This document shows, in pieces, positions 32,258 to 41,249 of a stretch of 64,000 bases of DNA (the first letter of the stretch is position 1; the number at the start of each line of letters is the position of its first letter). The translations under genes and the position numbers were made by a program. Under the pieces are notes generated by a model. That model did no database searches and was not told the origin of the DNA. It worked only from the letters and a program-made list of their open reading frames with translations. Origin of the DNA: Streptomyces sp. NBC_01314 (GTDB lineage Bacteria; Actinomycetota; Actinomycetes; Streptomycetales; Streptomycetaceae); assembly GCF_041435215.1 (NCBI RefSeq), contig NZ_CP108394.1, positions 434,001 to 498,000 on the forward strand, read 5' to 3'.

Positions 32258-32910
32258 TCACGGCCGTGATCGTGGACGACCACGCGGCGATCGCGGCGGG
32301 CGTGCGGTACTGGTGCGAGCAGGCCGATCCGCCGATCGGTCTGCTCGACGCGGGCGACCGCCTCGCCGGCGTGTGGACCGGCGAGGGCGCCGACGCCGAC
32401 GTGGTGATCTTCGACCTGGAACTGGTGCCCGGCAAACCAGACTTCGGCGAGCTCCGCCGGCTCGTCGACAGCGGCCGGCGGGTGGTCGTGTACTCACAGC
32501 ACGCCGACAACGCCACGGCGATCAAATGCATCGACCTCGGCGCGTTGGCTTATCTGACCAAACGCGAAGGCCCAGAGCACCTCGTCCCCGCCGTCAGGGC
32601 CGCCGCCGAGGGCCGGGCCTACACCGCGCCGTCGCTGTCCGGCGCACTCGCCGCGGACGACACCCCCGACCGGCCGCGCCTGTCGCCGCGCGAGGCCGAG
32701 GTGCTGCGGGCATGGTTCGCCTCCTCCTCCAAGGAACTCGTCGCCACGAAGCTCCACATCACCGCGAAGACCGTCGACACCTACATCGCCAGGGTCCGGG
32801 TGAAGTACGCGAGCGTCGGACGGGCCGCGCGCACCAAGAGCGAACTCATCACCCGAGCACTCGACGACGGCATCATCACGCTGGCCGAGCTGAACGAGAC
32901 CGCGCCGTGA
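32242..32910 (+). CDS. LuxR/NarL-family response regulator
   Basis: A 222-residue regulator. The GTG at 32242 has GGAGG 5 nt upstream and is preferred over the GTG at 32227; it overlaps the preceding gene. The receiver domain shows VIVDDHAAIAAGV (acidic pocket), VVIFDLELVPGKP (phospho-acceptor Asp) and AYLTKREGPEHL (Lys). The C-terminal HTH reads LSPREAEVLRAWFASSSKEL and TAKTVDTYIARVRVKYAS. It completes a kinase / kinase-like / regulator operon. Confidence 0.92.
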   Translation: MAAELITAVIVDDHAAIAAGVRYWCEQADPPIGLLDAGDRLAGVWTGEGADADVVIFDLELVPGKPDFGELRRLVDSGRRVVVYSQHADNATAIKCIDLGALAYLTKREGPEHLVPAVRAAAEGRAYTAPSLSGALAADDTPDRPRLSPREAEVLRAWFASSSKELVATKLHITAKTVDTYIARVRVKYASVGRAARTKSELITRALDDGIITLAELNETAP

Positions 32911-32929
32911 GGCGTTACCCCGCACGCCC

Positions 32930-33070
32930 GAGGACACCGCTCGGTGCCTGTTCGGGAAAGGCGCTGGCGAAAACACGGCGGTGCAGCTCACGCAGCAGCG
33001 GGGCTTGCGCAGGATGCGCCAGGTCTTGAGTTGGGCGTTGGCGCGTTCGCCGGGTCCCGCGCATGGGCGT
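32930..33070 (-). pseudogene. IS5-family transposase C-terminal remnant
   Basis: On the minus strand the frame reads LMITGMVWLRPCAGPGERAN and AQLKTWRILRKPRCC, the GERxNAQLKxWRIL-type C-terminal segment of an IS5-group transposase. Start and DDE core are missing. Confidence 0.6.
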
Positions 33071-33139
33071 AGCCATACCATGCCGGTGATCATCAACCTG
33101 TGGTCGGCAAGAAGCATTGCCTGCCAACGCATCCAGCCC

Positions 33140-33298
33140 AGGATGAAAAGGCTCAGTCAGGCGAGAACGGTCAGTTCGGCTTTGTACAACGAGTTGAGCG
33201 CGTCCGCCATGGCGTTGTCGTAGCTGTCGCCTGTGGACCCACTGAGGCGTCGGCCTCGGCGAGGCGCTGGGTGTAGCGCACCGCCCGGTACTGCCGGG
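33140..33298 (-). pseudogene. IS3-family transposase (orfB) fragment
   Basis: The minus-strand frame contains RQYRAVRYTQRLAEADASVG and TGDSYDNAMADALNSLYKAE, which is the YxxxRY...SIGSxGDSYDNAxAE segment around the last catalytic acid in IS3 transposases; here the Glu position reads Asp. Both ends are lost. It abuts the 3' end of the lipoprotein gene and may have altered its stop. Confidence 0.65.
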
Positions 33299-34528
33299 TC
33301 AGGCGGTGGGCGGAACGGCCGTGCCCCGCAAGTTGAACTCGATGCCGAGCTGTTCCGCTAGCCCAGGCACGGCGATCTCGGTGACCAGGTTTCCGGTGGC
33401 TCGGTCGAACTGCTTGATCTTGATGGGTGTCTCGCCGTCGAACGTCTCCTGGATCAGGTGTATCGACCGGTCCGTGAAGATCGCCTGGCTGGACGAATTG
33501 CTGCCCGAGGTGAACCTTGTGTCGAACCGCGGCTCGGTGACCCCGGAGGCGATTCCGGTACTCATGATCCGGCCATCGGCGGCGAGCCATTCGAGGTGAC
33601 CACCGCGGACCGCCCGTGCGTCGTAGGACTTCTGGGAGAACGTCTCGGGGTCGACCAGTTCCTCGGCGATGGGGCGTCCCTGGACGTCGACGAGGGGCTG
33701 TTCGGTGTACTCACCGTTGCTGGTGTCCCACGAAACGATGGTCATGTGGGGCTTGCCGTCGGCGTCGGCGTAGTCGGAAAGGAACGTGATGACACCGTCG
33801 TGACATGGCACGTGACGGTTGTGGTCTCCCGCGTCGAAGGCTCCTCGCCAGGCGAGGGCCTTTTCCTGTCCTTCGGTTGCCGGATACAGCCGGGAAAGCA
33901 GCTCCGGCTGTGCTTTGGGATCGGCCTTCGAGCGCATGCCAGGAATCTTGGCCGAATCCGCGAAATGAGCTCCCCCGTCGGTGGCGATTCCATTGAGGAC
34001 ACCGCCGCACAGCGCGTTCATGAAGTAGTTTCCTTCGACCTGGTAGAGCTGGGAACCGGTCGAAGTGGTGACGGCTACCTGGTTGGCGTAGCCGGATTCG
34101 GAGAATCCTTCGTTGTAGACTGAGACGAAACCCTTGTTGTCCGGCAGCGCGAAGGCCGACTGCTGATGCCCTGCCTTCTTGTTCTCGAAACTGACCAGAC
34201 CGTCCTTGCCGAGGATGTAGTCGCGTGTGTCGTCGCTGAAGAACAGCCCGGTCTCCGACCACACGATATGCGGCTCGGTCATGCCGTTGGTCTCGATCAG
34301 CCGTTTGCTGCCGTCCGCCTGCACCAGGACCAGATAGGCCGGCTGCTCCTTCTTCGAGCTCTTCTCGACGGAGGTGTCCGGGCTGAGGTAGAACGCGACG
34401 ACGGTTTCGCCGAGCTTCACCACATCGGGATCGGCGATGTTCACCGCTGCTCCGCCGTCCGGCGACGTGCAGGCCGTCACGGCCAGAATCGCACCGGCAG
34501 CAAGCGCGATGAGTCGGGGAATCCGCAC
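33299..34528 (-). CDS. Secreted lipoprotein of unknown function
   Basis: A 409-residue protein with a lipoprotein signal: MRIPRLIALAAGAILAVTAC, where the Cys at residue 20 is the expected lipidation site. The mature part is rich in beta-type segments with recurring short motifs (DGSKRLIETNGMTEPHIVW, SKSDYILGKDGLVSF-like stretches, VTTSTGSQLYQVEGNYF, VSWDTSNGEYTEQPL). This suggests a beta-propeller-like extracellular domain, but no family is recognised. Base composition is visibly less GC-rich than its neighbours, suggesting transfer. It is followed by the papain-like secreted protein gene upstream in the same direction. The C-terminus abuts an IS3 remnant. Confidence 0.7.
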   Translation of the reverse strand: MRIPRLIALAAGAILAVTACTSPDGGAAVNIADPDVVKLGETVVAFYLSPDTSVEKSSKKEQPAYLVLVQADGSKRLIETNGMTEPHIVWSETGLFFSDDTRDYILGKDGLVSFENKKAGHQQSAFALPDNKGFVSVYNEGFSESGYANQVAVTTSTGSQLYQVEGNYFMNALCGGVLNGIATDGGAHFADSAKIPGMRSKADPKAQPELLSRLYPATEGQEKALAWRGAFDAGDHNRHVPCHDGVITFLSDYADADGKPHMTIVSWDTSNGEYTEQPLVDVQGRPIAEELVDPETFSQKSYDARAVRGGHLEWLAADGRIMSTGIASGVTEPRFDTRFTSGSNSSSQAIFTDRSIHLIQETFDGETPIKIKQFDRATGNLVTEIAVPGLAEQLGIEFNLRGTAVPPTA

Positions 34529-34599
34529 CGGATCGAATCCTCTCAGACGGTGGGCGGTGCGACCTGCACCCGGCAGGCCGCACCGCGCATCGAACTTCG

Positions 34600-35205
34600 T
34601 TACTTGATGGTCTGGTAAACCACGGTGCTGCCGTCATCCCTGATGTTGTCGGGGTAGACGCCCAGCCCGCCGTTCTTGTCCAAGTCGATGTTGACGGAAT
34701 CCTTGTATGCCTTCCACACCAGCTCGGAGCAGTTCAGCTTCCCGTTGTTGTTGTACTTGTTGTTCGCGAAGTCCGTGTCGTACGGCATGTTGCGGAACTT
34801 GTTGTAGGCATGGTTGGCTGCCTTGTCGCGGCTGGACTGCTTTGCGTTGACGGACATCTTGTAGATGGGGCCACACTTTTTCAGCGTGGACGCCGTGACG
34901 GACCTGCTTTTGCTGCCCTTGCCGGGCGCCTCCACGATCGTCTTCGTCGTGTAGTAGATGCCGACGTGGTTGTGCTTGAACGCGGAGGTCTTGGCGTAGG
35001 AGTGGAAGACATCTCCCTTGTTCCGCGCGTTTCCGACCGTCTTCTTCGTCTTGCAGGCGCCGTCGTCAGAGGAAGCGATGCCGACCGGGCTCGGCGCGGC
35101 CGTCTCCGCGGCTTGGGCGGGCGCGACGAGCAGGCCGGCCATTGCCGTTCCTGCCACGACGGTGGCCGCCATGGACGAGGCGAGAATTCGCCCGATTTTA
35201 GACAT
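34600..35205 (-). CDS. Secreted YiiX/NlpC-P60-like (permuted papain-fold) cysteine hydrolase
   Basis: A 201-residue protein from the ATG at 35205 with GGAG upstream. A Sec signal (MSKIGRILASSMAATVVAGT, cleavage after about APAQA) leads to a domain with KGDVFHSYAKTSAFKHNHVG (His in the HVGIYY motif), a central RDKAANHAYNKFRNMPYDTD and the Cys motif GKLNCSELVWKAYKDS. The order His before Cys is that of circularly permuted NlpC/P60 (YiiX/YycO-like) enzymes, which cut amide or ester bonds, for example in peptidoglycan. It is unusually Lys/Asn-rich for this genome. It lies 71 bp upstream of the lipoprotein gene and is probably co-expressed with it. Confidence 0.75.
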   Translation of the reverse strand: MSKIGRILASSMAATVVAGTAMAGLLVAPAQAAETAAPSPVGIASSDDGACKTKKTVGNARNKGDVFHSYAKTSAFKHNHVGIYYTTKTIVEAPGKGSKSRSVTASTLKKCGPIYKMSVNAKQSSRDKAANHAYNKFRNMPYDTDFANNKYNNNGKLNCSELVWKAYKDSVNIDLDKNGGLGVYPDNIRDDGSTVVYQTIK

Positions 35206-35490
35206 GTGTAACCCCACTCCGTAACCGGTGGACAGTGACCCCAACGAAAAGGCGCGTAGCGCGCACAAATCTTCCGATGTGACCACATTGGATGGTCACG
35301 ATCAGACCCCTCTAGTCCTGGAACCTCCAGTCCGTTTACGAAGATGACATTAAACCGCCCGGTCACCCTCGTCTGTCGGGTGTTCACCTGACACGAAACG
35401 TCACGAGCCAGCTCGGCACACCCGACTTCGGCATCGGCGCCGAGGAGCTCACCGTTGTGGCTCATCGCCACCCCGGTCGACCCACCCACT
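35206..35490. other. Intergenic region upstream of the secreted pair
   Basis: No gene seen. Likely promoter of the minus-strand secreted protein genes; AT content is higher around 35275-35350. Confidence 0.45.
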
Positions 35491-35499
35491 CTCTTGGGG

Positions 35500-35606
35500 C
35501 CACGCTCCCGGATCCCTGGACGCTCAACGACTTCGACTTCACCGCCCAGCCCGGCGTCGATGAGAAACTCATCCGCGACCTCGCGACGCTGCGCTTTCTC
35601 GACGAT
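35500..35606 (+). pseudogene. IstB-type (IS21 helper ATPase) fragment
   Basis: The plus frame reads TLNDFDFTAQPGVDEKLIRD and DLATLRFLDD just before the transposon end. This is the segment preceding the Walker A of IstB helper proteins. The rest of the gene is absent; the break at the Asp-Asp codons coincides with the start of the downstream transposon, so IstB may have been the insertion target. Confidence 0.65.
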
Positions 35607-36201
35607 ATTGGTAACCCCGGCTATCAGTCCTTGTGGAGTGCCCTGCGGGCAACCTCTGCCGCGTAGCCGGGACGGGTGTTCCCTGCGTCCTGGGACCACA
35701 GGGTGGCGGTGTTGATGTGGAGGCCGAGGAGTCGGTTGAGGACTACTGCGGGAAGCTGCCCTGCAAGCTCCATGAGAGCGGTGTTTCGGCCGGCTCGGGT
35801 CGGAATTCCGAGTCGGTTGAGGCGATGCTTCAGCTGGGCGGCGCTGATCGGGCGTCCGGGCAGCCCGCCGGGGAAGAGCCAGGGGTGGGCGTCGGTGTGC
35901 CCGACGACTGCATAGCCCTTGCGAGTACGGACGAGGTCGCGGATCAGCGTGCTCAGAGGTTCGGGGATCTCAACCGGGCGCGTTCCCAGCATGAGGTCCA
36001 GCGTCTGGCCAGTGTCCGTGACCTTGGCCGTGGTGAGGTGCGCGTTGCGCGTGCAGGGCTGGCCACAAAGGAGGACCAGGCAGCCGGCGACGCGGTCGAC
36101 GGTGGAGAGTTCCGTGTCGTGCAGGAGTCGCCGGCTCAGGCTCCATCGTTGATCCGGTTCCGGCAGTGTGAAGTTCCCCCCGCGAACTGGACAGCGGGTG
36201 T

Positions 36202-37110
36202 TTACGCTGCCGGGGCGAGGTTCTGCCTGAGCAAGGATCTCGTTTCGAGCGGGGTGACGTACCCGTAGTCGGGGTGTCGACGGAGCCGGCTGCGGTTGTA
36301 CTCGACCTCGATGTAGCGGAAAACGTCGGCCCGGGCGGCCTTGCGGGTCTCCCACATGGTCGTCCCGATCTCCGCTTTCAGGATGGCGAACCAGCTTTCC
36401 GCGGCGGCATTATCGTAACAAGAGCCGACGCGCCCCATCGACTGCCTCATGCGCAACTTGCGTATTTCGCTGCGGAATTCGTCACTCGTGTACTCGCTGC
36501 CGCGATCCGTATGCATGACGCAACCCTGCTCCAGGCCGCCACGCCCGGCCGCCATCCGCAAGGCGGCGACCGGCAGCTCGGCGCGGTGGTGGTCGGCCAT
36601 CGCCCAGCCGACCACCTCCCGCGTCGCGAGATCGATACAGGTCGCCAGATACAACTTCCCTTCCAGCGTGCTGAGTTCAGTCATGTCGCCGACGAGCCGT
36701 ATCCCGGGCCGGGGCGCGGTGAAGTCCCGGCCGATCAGGTCGAGCGCGAACACCGCCCGCTTCGCCTGCCGGGTCAGGCCCCGCCGCCGACGGCGGGTGA
36801 TCCCGACGATCCGGTGCTTGCGCATCAGCCGCTCGACCTTCTTGGAGTTCACCACCCGCCCGGCCCGCCGCAGGGCGGCGTGGATCCGCGGGGCCCCGTA
36901 GGCGCCGCGAGATCCGGCGTGAAGCACCCGGATCTCGCCCACCAGCACCTCCTCGGCCCGCTCCCGCACCGACCGGGCCGGCCGTGACGCCCTGTGCGCG
37001 TAGTAGGTGGAACGGGGCACTCCCAGCACACGTCACAGAAACGCAACGCTGTGACCTGCAGGATTACCCTCCGATGCCTTCTCCGCATCGATGAAACGAC
37101 ACCGTGCCAC
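36202..37110 (-). pseudogene. IS3 orfB transposase with in-frame stop
   Basis: The expected start is a GTG at 37110 just after orfA (VARCRFIDAEKASEGNPAGH). Codon 26 is TGA (37033-37035) where related elements would have a sense codon, probably Cys TGC. After the stop the frame continues LGVPRSTYYAHRASRPARSV, GYGAPRIHAAL-type HTH, and the DDE core: VGDMTELSTLEGKLYLATCI, VMHTDRGSEYTSDEF, and SCYDNAAAESWFAILKAEIG. Translation from an internal GTG at 37029 would lack the N-terminus. Confidence 0.8.
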
Positions 37111-37115
37111 GGTGT

Positions 37116-37421
37116 CTACCTCATCTTGTCCTGCGCGAAGAAGGCGGTCGCTTTTCCCAGAACCTCGATCGTGGCCTCCTGCTCGCGAACCTTCCGCCGC
37201 AGCCGGACCAACTCCTCACGCTCCGCAGTGGTCAAAGCCCCGGCGGGTCCCTCACCGCGGTCGACCTTCGCCTGCTTCACCCACCCACGCAGCCCTTCGG
37301 GACTCACGCCCAGATCCCTCGCGACCTCGGTGACCGTCTTCTCCGAGGACAACGCCAAGGCGACCGCGTCCCGCTTGAACTCGGCCGTGTACCGCTTACT
37401 CATGTTGCTCTTGCTGCTCAC
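37116..37421 (-). CDS. IS3-family orfA (HTH protein)
   Basis: A 101-residue IS3 OrfA. The HTH reads YTAEFKRDAVALALSSEKTV and ARDLGVSPEGLRGWVKQAKV. A leucine-rich coiled coil follows (EREELVRLRRKVREQEATIE). It ends FFAQDKMR, six bases before the orfB start. It binds the IS ends and is normally fused to OrfB by frameshifting. It is intact here, but the partner is not. Confidence 0.88.
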   Translation of the reverse strand: MSSKSNMSKRYTAEFKRDAVALALSSEKTVTEVARDLGVSPEGLRGWVKQAKVDRGEGPAGALTTAEREELVRLRRKVREQEATIEVLGKATAFFAQDKMR

Positions 37422-38540
37422 TACCTGTGACTGCTTCCTCCGGGACCATCCGTCCCAGTATCAAGCTGTCCGGCTGGCAGGGGGAACCTCAGTGCCTGCT
37501 GGCCGCGGGTGCTGCGGCGAGTGGGTATGGCGACGCCGTGTGCGTGTCCGCGGGCCACGCTCCAGACGAGGAAGTTGCGGGCCCCGAAAGCGATGGTCTC
37601 GTTCGAGGCGAGCCATCCGTCTATGTCCTGCTGAGTGCAGGCGGACAGACATGTGCCCTGCTCGCGGAGCGAGCCGAGCAGCCGGATCGCAGCCTTGATG
37701 TCGGTCTGGACGGTGACGATTTGGCTGTGGTTGAGCGGACGCCGGGCGGCTCGCCGCCGCAGGCGGCGCATGTGGAACCAGACCGAGAAGTGTCGCAAGT
37801 CGCGTCGCTCTTCGATGACTTCGACCTGTTGAAGGGTCTCCTCGAGCCATTGCTCGAAACGGGTGAGGAACTCGTCTCGCTCAGGAAGCACGCCGTTGGC
37901 GGCCAAGGCAGCGCGGAGGAAGCGCACTGCCTTCGAGGGAGGCACGTCGTCGAGCGTGTCGTGCGTGACCGGGCCGGAGCCGGAGGCGAGGGCAGACAGC
38001 AGACGCCGAGGTCCGGGCCGGCCCAGCCAGAGCAGTAGGGAGGAGGGCTCGCTGCTGGTCAAGACGGTGACGACGGGCTCCAGGTGCAGCCGCAGGGTGC
38101 TGGCGGGATCCGCGAGAAGACCGCGAAGCTGGCGGGTGGCGGCGCATTGAGCGCAGAGCCCGTAGTGATGGAGGCGTTCGACGACGCCGCAGTCGACGCA
38201 GGCGGAGAACGAGACGGGATCGTTGGCATAGCAGCTCTTGCAGAGCGGCCCGTCGGGAGTCCGGCCGTGGACACGGCGGACCTCGCAGCAGGTCAGGCAC
38301 GGTTCCTTGCGGCGGGCGCAAGGCTCGCAGAGAGCGGACCCGTCGTCGGCGCGGACCCAGACGGGACGGATCGTGCCGCAGCGGATGCAGGGTTCCTGAT
38401 TGAGGCGGGCGGTGCAGTTCGGACAGCGCGGTGAGTCGCTGTCCGCGTGGTGGCAGGGCTTGTAGTCGCCGCAGCTGGAGCACGTCGCGAGAGGAGGCCG
38501 CCAGCATCGCTTGCAGACGGCGGCACCGTCCTGGCGGTTA

Positions 38541-39710
38541 CTGACTTCGGCGTTATAGCGTCTGGGTCTTTGTCGGACCTCGTGACAGGACCCGTCTTGG
38601 CTGGTAGCCCGGAAGTATGCGGTATCCGGACGGGGGCGGTTTGACCGCCGAGCAGCGCACGCGGCGCGAAGAGGTACGCATGCGGGCCGCTGATCTCTTC
38701 GAGGAGGATGTGAAAGTCCCGTGCATCGCCCGGGAGTTACGGGTGAGCGAGAAGTCGGTCTACCAGTGGCGCCGCGTGTGGGCGTCAGGTGGGCGGGAAG
38801 CGCTGCGTTCACAAGGGCCCCCGGGCTACGACTGCCGACTCGGCCCCGACCTGCAGGCCAAGCTCGCCGTCTGGCTGGAAGAAGGGCCGGCCGCGCACGG
38901 CTGGAGGGACGACCAGGTGTGGACCGCCGCAAGGGTACGCACGCTGATCGGGCGGAAGTTCCACCTCTCCTACAGCGTCTCCGGGGTGACCCGGCTGCTG
39001 CACCGGATGGGCTTCAGCGTGCAGATGCCCGCCCGGCCCGCCGCCGAACGCGACGAGGACGCGATCACCGCATGGCGGGAGGCGACCTGGCAGGAGGTAA
39101 AACCTTCCGGGCGGCGACCGGCGCGTATCTCTGCTTCGAGGACGAAGCGGGCGTGACCGGTCGGCCGCCCAAGGGCCGCACCTGGGGCCGACGCGGCATC
39201 ACCCCGAAGGTCAAAGTGCCCGGTCGCAGCGGGGGACGGCTCTCGGTAGCCGGGCTGCTGTGCTACCGGCCCGGCCTGCCCGCCCGCCTGTGTTACCGGC
39301 TGCGCCGGCACACCGGCCGCAAGGGCGAGCGCCGCTCGCTCGGCGAGAGCGACTACATCCACCTCCTGGACGGCGCCCACCACCTGCTCAAGGCCCCACT
39401 GATCGTGGTGTGGGACCGGCTGAACACCCACACCTCCAAGACGATGAAGGCACTCGTGGCCGAGCGGGAATGGCTGACGGTGGTCCTGCTGCCCGGGTAT
39501 GCGCCCGACCTCAACCCGGTCGAGGGCCTGTGGGCGCACATCAAGCGGAGCCTGGCCAACCTGGCCGCCCGCACCCTCAGCGAACTGGAGACCCTGCTCC
39601 GCAGACGGCTCAAGGCACTGCAGTACCGGCACAGCATCCTCGGCGGGTTCCTCGCCGGGGACGGGCCTCGCTCTCGACAGACCGAACTGACCCTAAAACG
39701 CCGAAGTCAG
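38541..39710 (+). mobile_element. IS630-family insertion sequence
   Basis: A 1170-bp element with inverted ends CTGACTTCGGCGTTATAG (38541) and its imperfect complement ending CGCCGAAGTCAG (39710), flanked by the TA dinucleotide (38539-38540 and 39711-39712) that IS630/Tc1 elements duplicate. Its insertion splits the zinc-ribbon recombinase gene. Confidence 0.9.
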
Positions 39711-39713
39711 TAG
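38617..39713 (+). CDS. IS630-family transposase in two overlapping frames (candidate -1 frameshift)
   Basis: The first frame (38617-39156) gives the winged-HTH half: VPCIARELRVSEKSVYQWRR and QLSYSVSGVTRLLHRMGFSV-like sequence ending TWQEVK. The second frame (-1) continues TFRAATGAYLCFEDEAGVTG with the first catalytic Asp, APLIVVWDRLNTHTSKTMKA with the second, and LPGYAPDLNPVEGLWAHIKR with the third. The join lies at GTAAAAC near 39100, where an AAA codon preceded by A allows a -1 slip. The TAG stop uses the target TA beyond the IS end. It may be a programmed frameshift or a mutation. Confidence 0.8.
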
Positions 39714-41249
39714 CGGTAGTTCGTTAAATCCGGAGATAGAGATCAATACCGTGTCCGGTGGTGACCGCGTCGATTAGGGCCTGGAGGTCGGGGGGTGGGT
39801 CCGTGTCCGTCCATGCTTGCCACCATCGGGTGAGGGTGATGGCGGGGGTGAGCCAGGAGCGGACCGAACGTAATGCCTTGGGCCAGCAGGGCAGTTGGGG
39901 TGGGTGGGGTTCGGTTGGTCCCCCTCTCTGGCCCCTCGTCGGGGCAGGGGTCCGGCGCGGTGGCATCCAGGGGTCCGGGTGGGGTGAACCACTGGTCCCA
40001 GCAGAAGGAGAAGGCGCAGTTGACCAGGGTCTGGTGGCGGCGGATGGCGCGGTCGGAGCGGACTTGGAAGTCGGCCCAGCCGAGTTCGTCCTTGATCTGC
40101 TTGTAGCTCTGCTCGATCCAGGGCCGCAGTCCGTAGAGTCGGACGATCTCGGCGAGGTCGGCGGGCGGGTGCGGGCCGGCGGCGTGGTGGGGTGCGTCGG
40201 GGTGGGGCAGGTTGGTGGCCAGATACCAGGTGGCCTTCTCCGGCAGGGCGGCCGGGTCGGTGGTGGCCACGACCAGACGGCAGGGCGAGTCGGGACCGTA
40301 GCCGCCCAGTCGGGCATCGGCGGCCCACCAAGTCTCGGTGTGCCCGTCGCGGAAGTGACGCTCCACGGGCGTCCAGTCGCCTGGATGTCTGGCATCGCGC
40401 CAGGTCAGGGCGTGCGCGGCCTCGATGGGGGTGTGCGGCTGGTCGGCCGGGGCCCAGGTGCCGCGGTGCGGCTTGAGCGCGACCACGTAGGCCAGGCCGG
40501 CCTCGCGCAGTGCGAGATACCAGTCGTCGCTGACGGAGTAGGCGCAGTCGGCGACCACCGCCCGGCAGGAAAAGCCCGCCTCCTTCCCGCGGGCCGCGAG
40601 GGCGGCGGCCAGCTGCGGTTTCGTGCGGAAGGCCGGGTCGGACCGGCCGCGGGGGAAGTGGTGGGCAGGGGTGTAGGGGTGCGTGTGCAGCGGGTAGTAG
40701 ACGCGGCCGTCGGTCCATACCGTGGTCACCGTGACGATGCCGTTGTCGGTCTTGCCGTACCGGCCCAGCCACTGCCGGCCCACATTCGCGGTCGCGGTGC
40801 CGGCCTTGCGGTCCCCGGAGTCGTCGATCACGATGATCCCGCCGTCGTGCGGAGCGGTCGCCGGTTCCTTGCGCAGCAGTTCAAGCCTCCGGTCGTTGAT
40901 CTGTTCGGCCTCCCAGGGCGACTCGGACAGGAAGAACTGCAGCCGCTGTACCCCTGGCTTCCCCGCACCGGCCACTGGCTCCGCCCCGGCCAGGCAGGTG
41001 ATCGTCTTGTTCCGCTCTCGCGGCGCCAGCAGCCCGGTCAGATACTCGCGAAATCCTCGCCGCTGGGCCAGGCTGAAGAAGAGGTCGTCGAACTGGGCCG
41101 CGTAGTCCTCCAGCGGCCCCGGCGCAGGCGGACACGGACGGCGGGCAGTCATCTTTAGCCTCCGGCAAGGCAGTTGGCTCCTATGACCGGCCTACGACCA
41201 ACTCGACCCGTCGTCAACCCACGCCACCGCCGGATTTAACGAACTACCG
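39714..41249 (-). mobile_element. IS701-like insertion sequence
   Basis: A 1536-bp element with perfect 20-bp terminal inverted repeats CGGTAGTTCGTTAAATCCGG (39714-39733 and complement at 41230-41249) and a 4-bp direct repeat GTAG (39710-39713, 41250-41253). It inserted exactly at the right edge of the IS630 element, so it is younger than that insertion. Confidence 0.92.
39743..41152 (-). CDS. IS701-family transposase
   Basis: A 469-residue DDE transposase. Visible landmarks are GLLAPRERNKTITCLAGAEP near residue 45, the first Asp in DGGIIVIDDSGDRKAG, the second in AVVADCAYSVSDDWYLAL, and the Glu in LYGLRPWIEQSYKQIKDELG (the YREK-like segment of IS4-superfamily enzymes). It is intact, with perfect terminal repeats, so the copy may be mobile. 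A Pro-rich C-terminal tail follows the core. Confidence 0.9.
   Translation of the reverse strand: MTARRPCPPAPGPLEDYAAQFDDLFFSLAQRRGFREYLTGLLAPRERNKTITCLAGAEPVAGAGKPGVQRLQFFLSESPWEAEQINDRRLELLRKEPATAPHDGGIIVIDDSGDRKAGTATANVGRQWLGRYGKTDNGIVTVTTVWTDGRVYYPLHTHPYTPAHHFPRGRSDPAFRTKPQLAAALAARGKEAGFSCRAVVADCAYSVSDDWYLALREAGLAYVVALKPHRGTWAPADQPHTPIEAAHALTWRDARHPGDWTPVERHFRDGHTETWWAADARLGGYGPDSPCRLVVATTDPAALPEKATWYLATNLPHPDAPHHAAGPHPPADLAEIVRLYGLRPWIEQSYKQIKDELGWADFQVRSDRAIRRHQTLVNCAFSFCWDQWFTPPGPLDATAPDPCPDEGPERGTNRTPPTPTALLAQGITFGPLLAHPRHHPHPMVASMDGHGPTPRPPGPNRRGHHRTRY

Larger units (their letters stand above)
36169..37491 (-). mobile_element. IS3-family insertion sequence
   Basis: A 1323-bp element with ends TGAAGTTCCCCC (36169) and GGGGGAACCTCA (to 37491), imperfect inverted repeats beginning TGA. 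A 3-bp target duplication GTG is at 36166-36168 and 37492-37494. The uninterrupted target sequence is preserved near 29401. It contains orfA and a broken orfB. Confidence 0.9.
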
